Assembly (NCBI RefSeq): GCF_900114645.1
Contig: NZ_FOTR01000012.1
Coordinates: forward strand, 45,074-109,073
Origin: Gracilibacillus orientalis
Lineage (GTDB): Bacteria > Bacillota > Bacilli > Bacillales > Amphibacillaceae
Reading direction: 5' to 3'
Length of the DNA stretch: 64,000 nt
The notes beneath the pieces are model-generated. The model was not told the DNA's origin and made no database searches. It saw nothing but the letters and a program-made list of their open reading frames with translations. Positions 25,209 to 33,966 of the stretch are shown here, one piece after another; positions within the stretch are counted from its first letter, which is position 1; every line of letters begins with the position of its first letter. The position numbers were made by a program, and so were the translations under genes.

Positions 25209-25375
25209 GTAGGTGCTACTGTTATCCCAAAAAGTTATCTTACCCACGTATCATTTTTAGCTCCAAATTAGCCCCATAAACATTCTTTCTTATACATTAA
25301 TTTGCGTTTAATGATTTTGATGAATTAAACAAATAAGGTAGCCCAAGGCTACCTTACATTCATACATCATGTAGT

Positions 25376-25404
25376 TGCTAACAAAATGCTAACATTTTGC
25401 TAAC
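25376..25404 (+). repeat. Three TGCTAAC repeats at 11-bp intervals
   Basis: TGCTAAC begins at 25376, 25387 and 25398, i.e. exactly one helical turn apart. The preceding TGTAGTTGCTA (25370-25380) recurs at 25482-25492. Such phased short repeats resemble arm-type binding sites of tyrosine recombinases or a cooperative regulator site. Confidence 0.7.
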
Positions 25405-25833
25405 AAACAGTATATTTATTAATAGTTTTTATTTGATGCTTTACTTTTATATATGGCGGAATCATTGTAATTCAAATTTCGTGTAGTTGCTATTTTTGCC
25501 TATTTAATCCCCAAAAGATATTTGCAAGATATAAATGTTTTTAGGTTGGTTTGTACTTTTATAATCTTGCAAGACAATATTCTATCATGTTTTTATAGCA
25601 TTAACAATACTGCTGAAACAATTCAAAACGCGTAAATACTAAGATTTTGCACTAATAAGTTATGGTTTCCCTGATTCATATTTTTTATCCAGTCAGAATA
25701 TCTAGCGTAAGTGGTCTGAGTTTTCCTACCACAGTTATGAATCAGTAATACCCATTGATAATACCACAATTCCAAATACAGGAAACCTAAAACAATATGG
25801 TAATGTTCTTCTTCGTGATACTTAATATAAGGC

Positions 25834-26490
25834 TTATACTCCTTCTTTTTCAAAACGGTGAATAGCGGAATTATGTCCCATCACAATTAAAATATCATTT
25901 TTTAATACCCTTTCGTCAGCAACTGGACTAATGATCATCTGTTTATCTCTTTGAATACCTACAATCGTACATCCGTATTTTCCTCTCACATTTAATTCTG
26001 TTAATGACTTATCATATAATTTGTTTGTGGCGACAATTTCCACCATACTATACTCTTCAGATAGTTCTACATAATCAATAATGTTATCAGATACTGTATG
26101 ATGGGCGATACGTTTTGCCATTTCCCGTTCTGGATGGATAACCCTGTCGACTCCAATCTTACTTAATACTTTATGATGATATTCATTTTGTGCTTTCGAC
26201 CATACTCTTGGGACTCCATGGTCCTTTAATAATAATGATGTTAATATACTAGATTCAATATTTTCTCCGAAAGAGACAAAAGCATGGTCAAAATTTCTTA
26301 TACCTATTTCTTTCAAAGAATCTTCATCCACTCCGTTTGCCTGAACAGCATGTGTTGCAATTTTTGAATATTCTTTTACTTTGCTTGGATTAGTATCAAT
26401 TGCCAATACATCTTCACCTAATTCAACAAACGATTTAACCAAACTTCCACCAAATTGACCTAAACCAAATACTGCATACTGCTTTTTCAT
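25834..26490 (-). CDS. ktrA: K+ channel gating subunit (KtrA/KtrC, RCK domain)
   Basis: The protein (218 residues) is an RCK/TrkA-N regulator. It has a Rossmann core with the nucleotide motif FGLGQFGGSLVKSFVELG and acidic D near residue 34 (AIDTNP), and a C-terminal RCK_C domain (about 135-218) that binds c-di-AMP in relatives. It gates a KtrB-type K+ channel according to ATP/ADP and c-di-AMP. An upstream in-frame ATG (26568) would fall inside the riboswitch terminator; ATG 26490 behind GAAAGGAAGAG is used. The c-di-AMP riboswitch upstream fits ktrA rather than ktrC. No ktrB follows, which is unusual. Confidence 0.88.
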   Translation of the reverse strand: MKKQYAVFGLGQFGGSLVKSFVELGEDVLAIDTNPSKVKEYSKIATHAVQANGVDEDSLKEIGIRNFDHAFVSFGENIESSILTSLLLKDHGVPRVWSKAQNEYHHKVLSKIGVDRVIHPEREMAKRIAHHTVSDNIIDYVELSEEYSMVEIVATNKLYDKSLTELNVRGKYGCTIVGIQRDKQMIISPVADERVLKNDILIVMGHNSAIHRFEKEGV

Positions 26491-26512
26491 TATCATCTCT
26501 TCCTTTCTCAAC

Positions 26513-26542
26513 AAAAAAAGACCACTCTTAATAAGAATGGTC
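26513..26542 (-). terminator. Riboswitch expression-platform terminator
   Basis: On the minus strand GACCATTCTT and AAGAGTGGTC form a stem followed by seven T. It lies between the aptamer and ktrA, so it should stop transcription when c-di-AMP is bound. Confidence 0.85.
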
Positions 26543-26544
26543 AA

Positions 26545-26698
26545 TGGTTTCATTAACCCTTTTCTCACAAATGCATACGAGGTTAGCTGTCGGATTAGGG
26601 AATGAGAGTATCCCTTCTTAACTAAGTATGTTAAGATTCACCCCAAGATAAACATGATTTATCAAAAGTGGTTCCCCCGCTCATATTGCATGATTAAG
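26545..26698 (-). promoter_or_regulatory. c-di-AMP riboswitch (ydaO/yuaA family)
   Basis: Read on the minus strand the leader shows the conserved blocks of this class in order: GAGCGGGGGAACCAC, then TTGGGGTGAATC, a variable stem, and CCGACAGCTAACCTCG near the 3' side with a following GTGAGAAA. The same class controls ktrAB (yuaA) in B. subtilis. High c-di-AMP would favour the terminator and shut off K+ uptake genes. A promoter is placed well at 26732-26760. Confidence 0.93.
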
Positions 26699-26731
26699 CT
26701 TAAAAGGTAGGTTTATAAAATTGATAATTTC

Positions 26732-26760
26732 ACATTACTCCTGTCGATGCAGATAGTCAA
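26732..26760 (-). promoter_or_regulatory. Promoter of the riboswitch-ktrA transcript
   Basis: On the minus strand TTGACT and TAATGT are separated by 17 bases, a good sigma-A promoter, with start of transcription about 30 bases before the riboswitch. Confidence 0.65.
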
Positions 26761-26796
26761 TAGGAATTTTGTGAAGATTTATGAACGATGGAAGTA

Positions 26797-27669
26797 TTAC
26801 AAATCATCCTCAAACCAGTTGATCAGAGCTTGTGTACCACGATCTTCCAATCCTTTTTCGGCCAATTCTTCATATAACTCTAAAGATAATGTCAGTCCGG
26901 GTGTTTGTAGTCCCATTTGTTGAGCATTTGCTAATGCGATTTTCATATCTTTAATAAAATGCTTCATATAAAAACCTGGATCACTGTCCCCTTTGATCAT
27001 CCGAGGTGCCAGGTTGGAGAGGGACCAACTGCCAGCAGCACCAGTGGAGATGCTTTTTAGGACGCGGACCGGATCAAGGCCAGCTTTTTTGGCATACATA
27101 ATTGCTTCTGATACACCAATCATATTTGAGGCGATCGTAATTTGATTCGCCATTTTTGTATGCTGTCCTGCCCCTGCAGGTCCTTGCAAGACAATATTTT
27201 CACCCATTTTTTCAAGGATTGGGCGCATTGATTCGAAAGCCTTTTGCTGACCGCCAACCATAATGGTAAGTTTTCCATTTTTAGCACCGACATCACCACC
27301 GGAGACAGGTGCATCAAGACTGTGTACTCCTTTTTCCTCTGCTGCTTTAAAAATCGTTTCAGCTAGAACAGGATCAGAAGTAGTCATATCTATTAAAAAG
27401 GTTCCTGGTTGTGCATTTGAAATAATCCCATTTTCACCGAGGTAAATAGCTTTAACATCATGCGGATACCCGACGATCGAAATAATTACGTCCACATTTT
27501 TTGTTAGAGAAGCAACTGACTCTTCCCAAATTGCCCCAAGGTCCAAAAGTTCTTGTGCCTTTGATTTCGTTCTTGTAAAAAGATGAATTTTATGTCCAGC
27601 ATTCATTAAATGTTTGACCATGCTTTTCCCCATTACACCAGTACCGATAAAGCCAATTGTATTTGTCAT
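26797..27669 (-). CDS. ykwC: NAD(P)-dependent beta-hydroxyacid dehydrogenase (YkwC-like)
   Basis: The 290-residue protein has the dinucleotide motif GFIGTGVMG at residues 5-13, the substrate-binding DAPVSGGDVGAKNGKLTIMVGG and the catalytic-lysine motif GAGQHTKMANQ typical of 3-hydroxyisobutyrate/tartronate semialdehyde reductases. The C-terminal helical domain mediates dimerisation. Similar to B. subtilis YkwC, whose natural substrate is uncertain. Transcribed alone; a terminator lies before the next gene and the ktrA promoter region follows it. Confidence 0.85.
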   Translation of the reverse strand: MTNTIGFIGTGVMGKSMVKHLMNAGHKIHLFTRTKSKAQELLDLGAIWEESVASLTKNVDVIISIVGYPHDVKAIYLGENGIISNAQPGTFLIDMTTSDPVLAETIFKAAEEKGVHSLDAPVSGGDVGAKNGKLTIMVGGQQKAFESMRPILEKMGENIVLQGPAGAGQHTKMANQITIASNMIGVSEAIMYAKKAGLDPVRVLKSISTGAAGSWSLSNLAPRMIKGDSDPGFYMKHFIKDMKIALANAQQMGLQTPGLTLSLELYEELAEKGLEDRGTQALINWFEDDL

Positions 27670-27825
27670 TTTATACTCCTCCTTTTTTTCTTTTACTTTA
27701 CCAAAAATCAGCAGACAATCCCACTAAAGATAATGCATTTACGGATATGAAAATACTTGAGAAGAAGGTACCTAACTTTGGTTGTGATACGAGGGGATAC
27801 CCGTTATAGGCTGTTTCCAATATAA

Positions 27826-27857
27826 AGAAAACCCCAAGCAAAAGCTTGAGGTTTTCA
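27826..27857 (-). terminator. Terminator of the htrA-like gene
   Basis: AACCTCAAGC pairs with GCTTGGGGTT (one mismatch-like G-T pair) around TTTT, followed by TTTCTTT on the minus strand. It begins a few bases beyond the protease stop. Confidence 0.8.
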
Positions 27858-27864
27858 TATTGCA

Positions 27865-29094
27865 TTACTTAGTATTTTGATTACTTAAAGCTAATGTTGC
27901 AGTTTGTAGGTTACCTTCACGATAGAAGGATATCGTTACTTCTTCACCAACTTCTGTTTCATTATAAAGATATTTTTTAAGGTCTAACATGGATTCGATA
28001 TTTTTATCATTAACTTTAGTCACGACATCATATTGTTTTAATCCGGCTTCTTCTGCTGGTGATTTTGGCTCAACCTGTGCAATAACAACACCTTGTTCTA
28101 CACTTTCATCTAATTGCAATGTTTCTTGAATATGGCGTTGAGGTACGGTAGACAAGTCGATAGCACTGATACCGATAAACGGACGAACAACTTCATTACC
28201 TGTTTCCAATTGATCAATGACTGGTTTGGCATCATCGATTGGAATCGCAAAACCAATTCCCTCTACTTGAGACTGGGCAATTTTCATGGAGTTAATACCA
28301 ATCACTTTCCCGTTGGTGTTGATTAAGGCACCACCACTGTTACCAGGATTTATTGCTGCATCGGTTTGAATAACATTGGTAGTCCAATCTGGCTGACTGT
28401 CATTGTTTAAGTCGATATCAACTGCACGATCCAAACCACTGATAATACCTTGTGTTACAGAACCGGCAAAATCTTGACCAAGTGGGTTACCAATCGCAAT
28501 CGCGGTGTCACCTACAGTCAGCTTGTCAGAAGAGCCTAGTTCTGCTACAGTTTCCACTTGATCATTAGGAATGCGAAGTACTGCTAAATCGGTTAATGCA
28601 TCTGTACCTAATACATTAGCTTCCACATGCTCCCCATTTGTAAGAATTACTTCTAGCTCTTGGGCTCCTTCTACTACGTGATTATTCGTTGCGACGTAAG
28701 CGTATTCGTCATCTTTCTTATAAATCACACCTGAACCTGTACCAGCTGCGTCTGATTCTTCCCAAAGACTTATTTGTTGAATGTTGGAGACACCAACTAC
28801 TGCATCAGATACCTTTTCTACTGCACTGCCAATCGAATTGGAGGATTGATTGGTAAGATTAGCTGTTGGAAGAACTTCTTCTGTTGTTGTTTGTTCTGCT
28901 TGCTCCTTCTGCTGGCTATCTTCAGCAGTAGTAGCTTGTTCATCATTCATCATGTTAATGAAAATTCCGCCAGTAAACAGTGCTACAATTACACCACCTG
29001 CAACACCGCTCATTAACATAGCTAATGTATTTTTCTCTTTTTTGACCTTTTTACCTTGTTCAGGTGTTTTTTCTTGATTGAATTCTTCACTCAT
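27865..29094 (-). CDS. htrB: Membrane-anchored HtrA/DegP-type serine protease (HtrB-like)
   Basis: The 409-residue protein has a cytoplasmic charged start, a single membrane segment (about 27-47), a Gln/Glu linker and a trypsin-like domain with the full triad H139 (TNNHVVEG), D169 (LTDLAVLR) and S253 (NPGNSGGAL), followed by one PDZ domain (about 305-400). It degrades or refolds misfolded exported proteins outside the membrane. It diverges from cssRS, as htrB (yvtA) does in B. subtilis. That pair senses secretion stress and induces the protease. The CssR site would lie in the 29095-29271 gap. Confidence 0.92.
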   Translation of the reverse strand: MSEEFNQEKTPEQGKKVKKEKNTLAMLMSGVAGGVIVALFTGGIFINMMNDEQATTAEDSQQKEQAEQTTTEEVLPTANLTNQSSNSIGSAVEKVSDAVVGVSNIQQISLWEESDAAGTGSGVIYKKDDEYAYVATNNHVVEGAQELEVILTNGEHVEANVLGTDALTDLAVLRIPNDQVETVAELGSSDKLTVGDTAIAIGNPLGQDFAGSVTQGIISGLDRAVDIDLNNDSQPDWTTNVIQTDAAINPGNSGGALINTNGKVIGINSMKIAQSQVEGIGFAIPIDDAKPVIDQLETGNEVVRPFIGISAIDLSTVPQRHIQETLQLDESVEQGVVIAQVEPKSPAEEAGLKQYDVVTKVNDKNIESMLDLKKYLYNETEVGEEVTISFYREGNLQTATLALSNQNTK

Positions 29095-29271
29095 TTATAT
29101 TCACCCTTTCCCCAGGAATATTAATGTATCTTATACAATAATCATATCCGCTATATACGGCACATTAATGGGATAATTGTATAAAAAATGTGTAAAAGTA
29201 AGAATTTATTGCTCGTTGCTTAATTTTTTAACGTAAGTGTGCGAAAATAAGAGCAAGTAAACTGGGGTATA
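29095..29271. promoter_or_regulatory. Divergent htrB/cssR promoter region
   Basis: An A/T-rich 177-base gap between divergent genes. A TATAAT stands at 29268-29273 but too close to the cssR start to be its sole -10 element. CssR-controlled promoters are expected here. I could not define their boxes with confidence. Confidence 0.4.
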
Positions 29272-29289
29272 ATGGGAGAGGTGAGTAAT

Positions 29290-29982
29290 ATGAATCAGCA
29301 AATCTATATTGTAGAAGATGACGCAAATATTAGAGATATAGTGAAAGCCTATTTAATAAAAGATGGATTTCAGGTAACACTTTTGGAGAATGCCGAAGAT
29401 GCTTGGCAACGAGCTCAGAGTGGGCAACCAGAAATGTGGATTCTCGATATTATGTTACCAGGTATGGATGGTTATGAGTTATGCAAGAAAATTCGGCAAG
29501 TAAGTGAAGTACCGATTATTATCATATCGGCCAAAGATGAAGAAGTAGATAAAATTCTCGGTTTAGAACTTGGTAGTGATGATTATTTAACGAAGCCGTT
29601 CAGCCCGCGAGAATTAGTGGCGAGAGTCAAGCGTTTGTTTAAAAGAGCAGAAGCTCGTCCAATCGATCAAACTGATACAACGGCTGTCATTGAACTGGGA
29701 GAATTGGAGATCGATAAAGCAGCGCGGATTGTATATTGGAAAAAACAAGAGATTGACGTGACTTCCAAAGAATTTGAGATGTTAGAGATCTTTGCTCAAA
29801 AACCGAAGCGAGCTTTTTCAAGAGAGGAATTACTCACATTGGTTTGGGGTGATGATTATTTTGGGAGTGATCGGGCAGTGGATGATTTAGTGAAAAGGTT
29901 ACGGAAAAAATTGGATAGTTTACCGATTGAAACAGTGTGGGGATATGGATACCGTCTAGAATATGATGAGGATCAAAAATGA
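29290..29982 (+). CDS. cssR: Secretion-stress response regulator (CssR)
   Basis: The 230-residue OmpR-type regulator has a receiver domain with phospho-acceptor D53 (WILDIMLPG), acidic pocket EDD near 9-11, switch residue S/T in IISAKDE, and a winged-helix output domain (about 130-227). TTG/ATG starts upstream (29272) are in frame, but ATG 29290 follows GGGAGAGGTGAG. It overlaps cssS by four bases and is divergent from an HtrA-type protease. This matches the B. subtilis cssRS-htrB layout. Confidence 0.9.
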   Translation: MNQQIYIVEDDANIRDIVKAYLIKDGFQVTLLENAEDAWQRAQSGQPEMWILDIMLPGMDGYELCKKIRQVSEVPIIIISAKDEEVDKILGLELGSDDYLTKPFSPRELVARVKRLFKRAEARPIDQTDTTAVIELGELEIDKAARIVYWKKQEIDVTSKEFEMLEIFAQKPKRAFSREELLTLVWGDDYFGSDRAVDDLVKRLRKKLDSLPIETVWGYGYRLEYDEDQK

Positions 29983-31334
29983 AGTTACAGTATCAATTAA
30001 CGATTGCTTTTACAACATTACTAGTGGTTATCATGACAGTTACTGGGATTATGATTTACTCACAGATGCTACAGATGTTAATTAAGGACGAGCAGCGTCA
30101 GTTAGAAGACAAAGGGGAATTAATCGTAAACTTTGTATTGTCCGAAGATCTCAATAATACAGCAAACGTCCAACGGTTTTTGCAATTATTAGAGGAATAT
30201 AATTTGCAAGTTTTTGCGTACGATGAAGGCAGTGAAAGGGTTGTTTTTTCCTCTATTCCTAATATGAGCACGATTGAATCATGGATACAGGAATACGATC
30301 TTGACAGTAAGACTCAGCCATTATGGCAGGGAAAAGATGATACTTATGTAGTATCGATTATTCCGATTGTGTCCCCGTTGGCCACTCAACACATGGTGTT
30401 ACTCACACCGTTAGATGATCTGCAGGAAGTACAGAAGAGCTTGATTAATCGATTGATTCTCATTTTCTTAATTGGAATTGCAGTGGCAGTTTTACTTAGT
30501 CATTATTTGACTGCCAAGCTTGTCACACCATTAACAAAATTAAAACATCAATTAAAGAAAATAGAAAAACGTAAATTTGATGAGATGGAAGAAGTAAAGG
30601 CAACAGGTGAGATCAAAGAGGTCGAGCAAAGTATCGTCGAGATGGCTAATGAGTTAAATAGTTTTATTCAGTCACAACACCACTTTTTTCAAAATGCAAG
30701 CCATGAACTCAAAACACCACTAATGACCATTCAGGGGTATGCAGAAGGTATCCGTGATGGAATTTTTGAAGGAGAAGAAGCTAGGCGAGGTTTGCAAGTG
30801 ATGGTAACGGAAATTAAACGGCTGAAAAAAATTATCAATGAAATTATTTTACTCGCCAAACTAGATAGTGAAGCATATAAATATCAATCTGAAAAGGTAA
30901 ATAGTAAAATATTTATGGAACAAGTAATGGAAAGAGGAATCGCCATCGCCAATGAACAACATATCCAGGTGGAACAAGGTCAAGTGGAAAATGTTCATGT
31001 AATGTTTGATGCAGAAAAAATGTTGCAGGCTGTTATGAATATTATAACCAATGCGATTAGACACGCGGATAAACAGGTGGAAGTTACAGCATTTACAGAG
31101 AATAAACAATTTTATATCCAAATTACGGACGATGGTGAAGGAATTGATGATGAATTAATTAAAAAGTTATTCCATCGTTTTGTGAAAGGTGAAAGTGGAG
31201 AAACAGGCCTTGGTTTAGCGATTGCGCGTGCCATTGTAGAACGGTCAGGTGGAATAATCAAAGCAGAAAATGCTCTACATGGTGGGGCAAGATTTACGAT
31301 TATTTTTACGGAATTTGAAAAAAATAATGATTAA
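29979..31334 (+). CDS. cssS: Secretion-stress sensor histidine kinase (CssS)
   Basis: The 451-residue kinase has two membrane segments (about 8-30 and 160-180) flanking an outside sensor domain of some 130 residues, then a HAMP domain, a dimerisation helix with H242 (NASHELKTPL) and an ATPase domain with N box (NIITNAIRHA) and G boxes (DDGEGID, GLGLAIARAI). It detects misfolded exported proteins at the membrane-wall interface and phosphorylates CssR. It is co-translated with cssR. Confidence 0.9.
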   Translation: MKLQYQLTIAFTTLLVVIMTVTGIMIYSQMLQMLIKDEQRQLEDKGELIVNFVLSEDLNNTANVQRFLQLLEEYNLQVFAYDEGSERVVFSSIPNMSTIESWIQEYDLDSKTQPLWQGKDDTYVVSIIPIVSPLATQHMVLLTPLDDLQEVQKSLINRLILIFLIGIAVAVLLSHYLTAKLVTPLTKLKHQLKKIEKRKFDEMEEVKATGEIKEVEQSIVEMANELNSFIQSQHHFFQNASHELKTPLMTIQGYAEGIRDGIFEGEEARRGLQVMVTEIKRLKKIINEIILLAKLDSEAYKYQSEKVNSKIFMEQVMERGIAIANEQHIQVEQGQVENVHVMFDAEKMLQAVMNIITNAIRHADKQVEVTAFTENKQFYIQITDDGEGIDDELIKKLFHRFVKGESGETGLGLAIARAIVERSGGIIKAENALHGGARFTIIFTEFEKNND

Positions 31335-31412
31335 TGATAACAATTACTGACTATTATGATATACTAGATAAGTTATAATATGATGAACGCATCTTTAAGA
31401 GGAGAGAATAAA

Positions 31413-33245
31413 ATGACGCAATTGAGAGAAGAACTTCGCAACATTGCGATTATTGCCCATGTTGACCATGGCAAAACGACGTTAGTAGACCAGTTACTCC
31501 GTTACTCGGGAACTTTTCGTGAAAATGAGCAAGTGGCAGAACGTGCAATGGATTCCAATGATATTGAAAAAGAACGTGGAATCACGATTTTAGCGAAAAA
31601 TACAGCAATTAATTATAATGATACTCGTATTAATATATTGGATACACCAGGACACGCTGACTTCGGTGGAGAAGTAGAGCGTATTATGAAAATGGTGGAT
31701 GGGGTATTACTTGTGGTTGATGCTTATGAAGGGTGTATGCCACAGACCCGTTTTGTATTGAAAAAAGCACTGGAACAAAAATTGCAGCCGGTTGTAGTAC
31801 TAAACAAAATCGACAGACCTAGTGCGCGCCCTGATGAAGTAATCGATGAAGTATTGGATTTATTCATTGAACTTGGCGCTGACGATGGTCAATTAGAATT
31901 CCCTGTTGTCTATGCTTCGGCATTAAATGGAACGTCTAGCTTTCCAGATGAAGAACAACAGGAAACAATGGAGCCAGTTTTTGAAACTATTTTAGGGAAA
32001 ATTCCGGCACCAATTAATAATGCAGACGAACCATTACAATTCCAGATAACCATGCTTGATTATAATGACTACTTAGGACGTATCGGTGTAGGCCGTGTGT
32101 TCCGTGGGTCGATTAAAGTAGGACAGCAAGTATCTCTAATGAAAACAGATGGTTCGGTGAAAAATTTACGTGTTACCAAATTATTTGGTTTTATCGGTTT
32201 GAAACGAATTGAAATCGAAGAAGCAACAGCAGGAGATATCATTGCGGTGGCTGGTATGGAAGATATTAACGTAGGTGAAACGGTTTGTCCGACTGAACAT
32301 CAAGAGGCATTGCCGATTTTGCGTATTGATGAACCGACATTACAAATGAAGTTCGTAGTCAATAACAGTCCTTTTGTCGGAAGAGAAGGAAAATATATTA
32401 CTTCCCGCCAAATCGATGAACGTTTAATGTCACAATTAGAAACAGATGTAAGTCTACGTGTAGACCCGACAGAGTCACCAGATGCATGGACAGTATCTGG
32501 ACGTGGGGAATTACACTTGTCTATTTTAGTAGAGAACATGCGTCGAGAAGGCTATGAATTACAGCTTTCCAAACCACAAGTTATTATTAGAGAAATTGAT
32601 GGTGTCCAATGTGAACCAGTAGAACGTGTCCAAATTGATGTACCGGATGATTATACAGGTCCAGTTATGGAGTCACTAGGTGCACGTAAAGGTGAAATGA
32701 TGGATATGGTGAATCACGGAAATGGACAAGTTCGTATGGAATTTAAAGTTCCATCTCGTGGTTTAATCGGTTATGCTACAGAGTTTATGACACAAACACG
32801 CGGTTATGGTATCATCAACCACACATTTGAAGAGTATGCACCACTTGTCAAAGGCCAAGTAGGTGGCCGTCGTGAAGGCGTGCTTGTTTCCTTGGAACAC
32901 GGAAAAGCATCTACGTATGGTATTATGAACCTGGAAGACCGCGGTGTAATTTTTGTAGAGCCAGGCACGGACGTATATGCAGGGATGATTGTTGGTCAAC
33001 ATAACCGCGAGAATGATCTCACAGTTAATATTACCAAAGAAAAACACTTGACCAATGTACGTTCTGCAAATAAGGATCAGACATCAACAATTCGCAAAAC
33101 TCGTGACATGTCATTAGAAGAAGCAATCCAATATTTAAATGACGACGAATATTGCGAGGTTACTCCTGAGTCCGTTCGTTTACGTAAGAAGATTCTAAAT
33201 AAAAACGAACGTGAAAAAGCATCAAAGAAAAAAAGTAATGCATAG
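31413..33245 (+). CDS. typA: Ribosome-associated GTPase TypA/BipA
   Basis: The 610-residue translational GTPase has all G motifs: P loop HVDHGKTT (19-26 area), DTPGHADF and NKID. They are followed by the EF-G-like beta barrel, domain III, domain V and the TypA-specific C-terminal domain with RETKD-like lysine-rich end. It assists ribosome assembly and growth at low temperature. An upstream in-frame ATG at 31380 is ignored because ATG 31413 has AAGAGGAGAG at the right distance. A strong terminator follows. Monocistronic. Confidence 0.95.
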   Translation: MTQLREELRNIAIIAHVDHGKTTLVDQLLRYSGTFRENEQVAERAMDSNDIEKERGITILAKNTAINYNDTRINILDTPGHADFGGEVERIMKMVDGVLLVVDAYEGCMPQTRFVLKKALEQKLQPVVVLNKIDRPSARPDEVIDEVLDLFIELGADDGQLEFPVVYASALNGTSSFPDEEQQETMEPVFETILGKIPAPINNADEPLQFQITMLDYNDYLGRIGVGRVFRGSIKVGQQVSLMKTDGSVKNLRVTKLFGFIGLKRIEIEEATAGDIIAVAGMEDINVGETVCPTEHQEALPILRIDEPTLQMKFVVNNSPFVGREGKYITSRQIDERLMSQLETDVSLRVDPTESPDAWTVSGRGELHLSILVENMRREGYELQLSKPQVIIREIDGVQCEPVERVQIDVPDDYTGPVMESLGARKGEMMDMVNHGNGQVRMEFKVPSRGLIGYATEFMTQTRGYGIINHTFEEYAPLVKGQVGGRREGVLVSLEHGKASTYGIMNLEDRGVIFVEPGTDVYAGMIVGQHNRENDLTVNITKEKHLTNVRSANKDQTSTIRKTRDMSLEEAIQYLNDDEYCEVTPESVRLRKKILNKNEREKASKKKSNA

Positions 33246-33265
33246 TCAGTTAAATTGAAAAAGTA

Positions 33266-33309
33266 AAAACCCGTTTTGATAGTGAAATATTATCAAAACG
33301 GGTTTTTTT
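33266..33309 (+). terminator. typA terminator
   Basis: AAACCCGTTTTGATA and TATCAAAACGGGTTT make a perfect 15-bp stem around nine bases, followed by seven T. Confidence 0.9.
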
Positions 33310-33676
33310 GATTATGAAGGACAGTATTTTTGTAAATACGTCTTATTTATAATTAAAGAAAGTATAAAATCCTTGGTATAACAGCGTTTTGTCTTATAGC
33401 AGCGACATAAATAAAAAGTGTTTTGAAATGTATAGAGTGCTGGGCACAGCTCCGGACAGCGAAGCGGTTGCCGTAGCAGATGAAAACATTTCATCATTTC
33501 TAACTTGGTTAGAGTACATTATCCTAGTTTATAAACGAAAGGACCGGGTGGGCTTTCCCGTTTTTTCTGATGTCCCCTCCCACACATCACACGAAAATCT
33601 TATGCAAAGGTAAAAGTTTTTTTATCTAATTACAGGGAATAATTAAATAATGAATAAAGAGAAAAGAGGGTGTGCT
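33310..33676. other. Intergenic stretch before the DUF1232 gene
   Basis: About 370 bases with no convincing gene. A possible sigma-B promoter lies near its right end (33616-33640). The middle part (33415-33470) is less A/T-rich and may be a worn repeat, but no clear match to the other repeats of this window was found. Confidence 0.4.
33616..33640 (+). promoter_or_regulatory. Possible sigma-B promoter before the DUF1232 gene
   Basis: GTTTTT and GGGAAT are spaced by 13 bases, close to the general-stress consensus GTTTAA-N12-15-GGGTAT. The start codon is 37 bases downstream. The -35 box deviates at two bases, so this needs RNA data. Confidence 0.4.
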
Positions 33677-33952
33677 ATGCGCTTTTTTAGAAGGTTAAAA
33701 TTTCTATTTACATTCCGTAAATCTTTTCCTTTCTTTAAGGAATTTTTCTTATCCAACCAAGTAAGAGTAACTGCAAAATTGGCATCGATAATTCTTATAG
33801 TGAGCTATATCCTTTTTCCATTTGATTTAATCCCCGATTACCTGTTAGTGCTCGGCATTTTTGATGACGTTATGATCGCGACTTTAATTCTCCAGCAAAT
33901 GGTCAAGATGGCGCCGGAACGTTTGCGGAAAAAATACGATATAGAGAGTTAA
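33677..33952 (+). CDS. DUF1232 (YkvA-like) small membrane protein
   Basis: A 91-residue protein with the DUF1232 core: two hydrophobic helices carrying the hallmark PFDLIPDYLLVLGIFDDVMIA. This short family is found as single genes or fused to other domains and has no proven biochemical role. ATG 33677 behind AGAGGG is preferred to the upstream ATG 33650. The stop lies in a GAGAGTT/AACTCTC hairpin shared with the convergent ABC permease gene. It may belong to the sigma-B regulon (see promoter). Confidence 0.82.
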   Translation: MRFFRRLKFLFTFRKSFPFFKEFFLSNQVRVTAKLASIILIVSYILFPFDLIPDYLLVLGIFDDVMIATLILQQMVKMAPERLRKKYDIES

Positions 33953-33966
33953 GTAACTCTCACTCT

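Larger units (their letters stand above)
24560..25622. other. Gene-poor region between gerAA and ktrA
   Basis: Just over 1 kb with no long gene. It contains a small ORF (25035-25208) with an interrupted longer form, a CACCTAC/GTAGGTG hairpin (25195-25215), a nine-bp AAGGTAGCC/GGCTACCTT hairpin (25335-25355), and three TGCTAAC repeats in 11-bp phase (25376-25404). This mixture looks like the residue of an integrated element. Confidence 0.5.

Noticed and set aside
25623..25853. 76-codon frame on the minus strand directly after ktrA
   Set aside because: It overlaps the ktrA end and has a strange composition (EEEHYHIVLGFLYLELWYYQW) with no ribosome site. It could be a decayed fragment, but no gene can be supported.
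33415..33470. Possible fourth copy of the MITE-like repeat
   Set aside because: Some GC-rich look and a GTGCTGGGCACAG stretch recall the repeat, but no block of more than about ten bases matches copies A-C, so it was not listed.
33389..33613. 74-codon frame upstream of the DUF1232 gene
   Set aside because: No good ribosome site or start, and the residues follow no pattern. Probably chance within a gene-less stretch.
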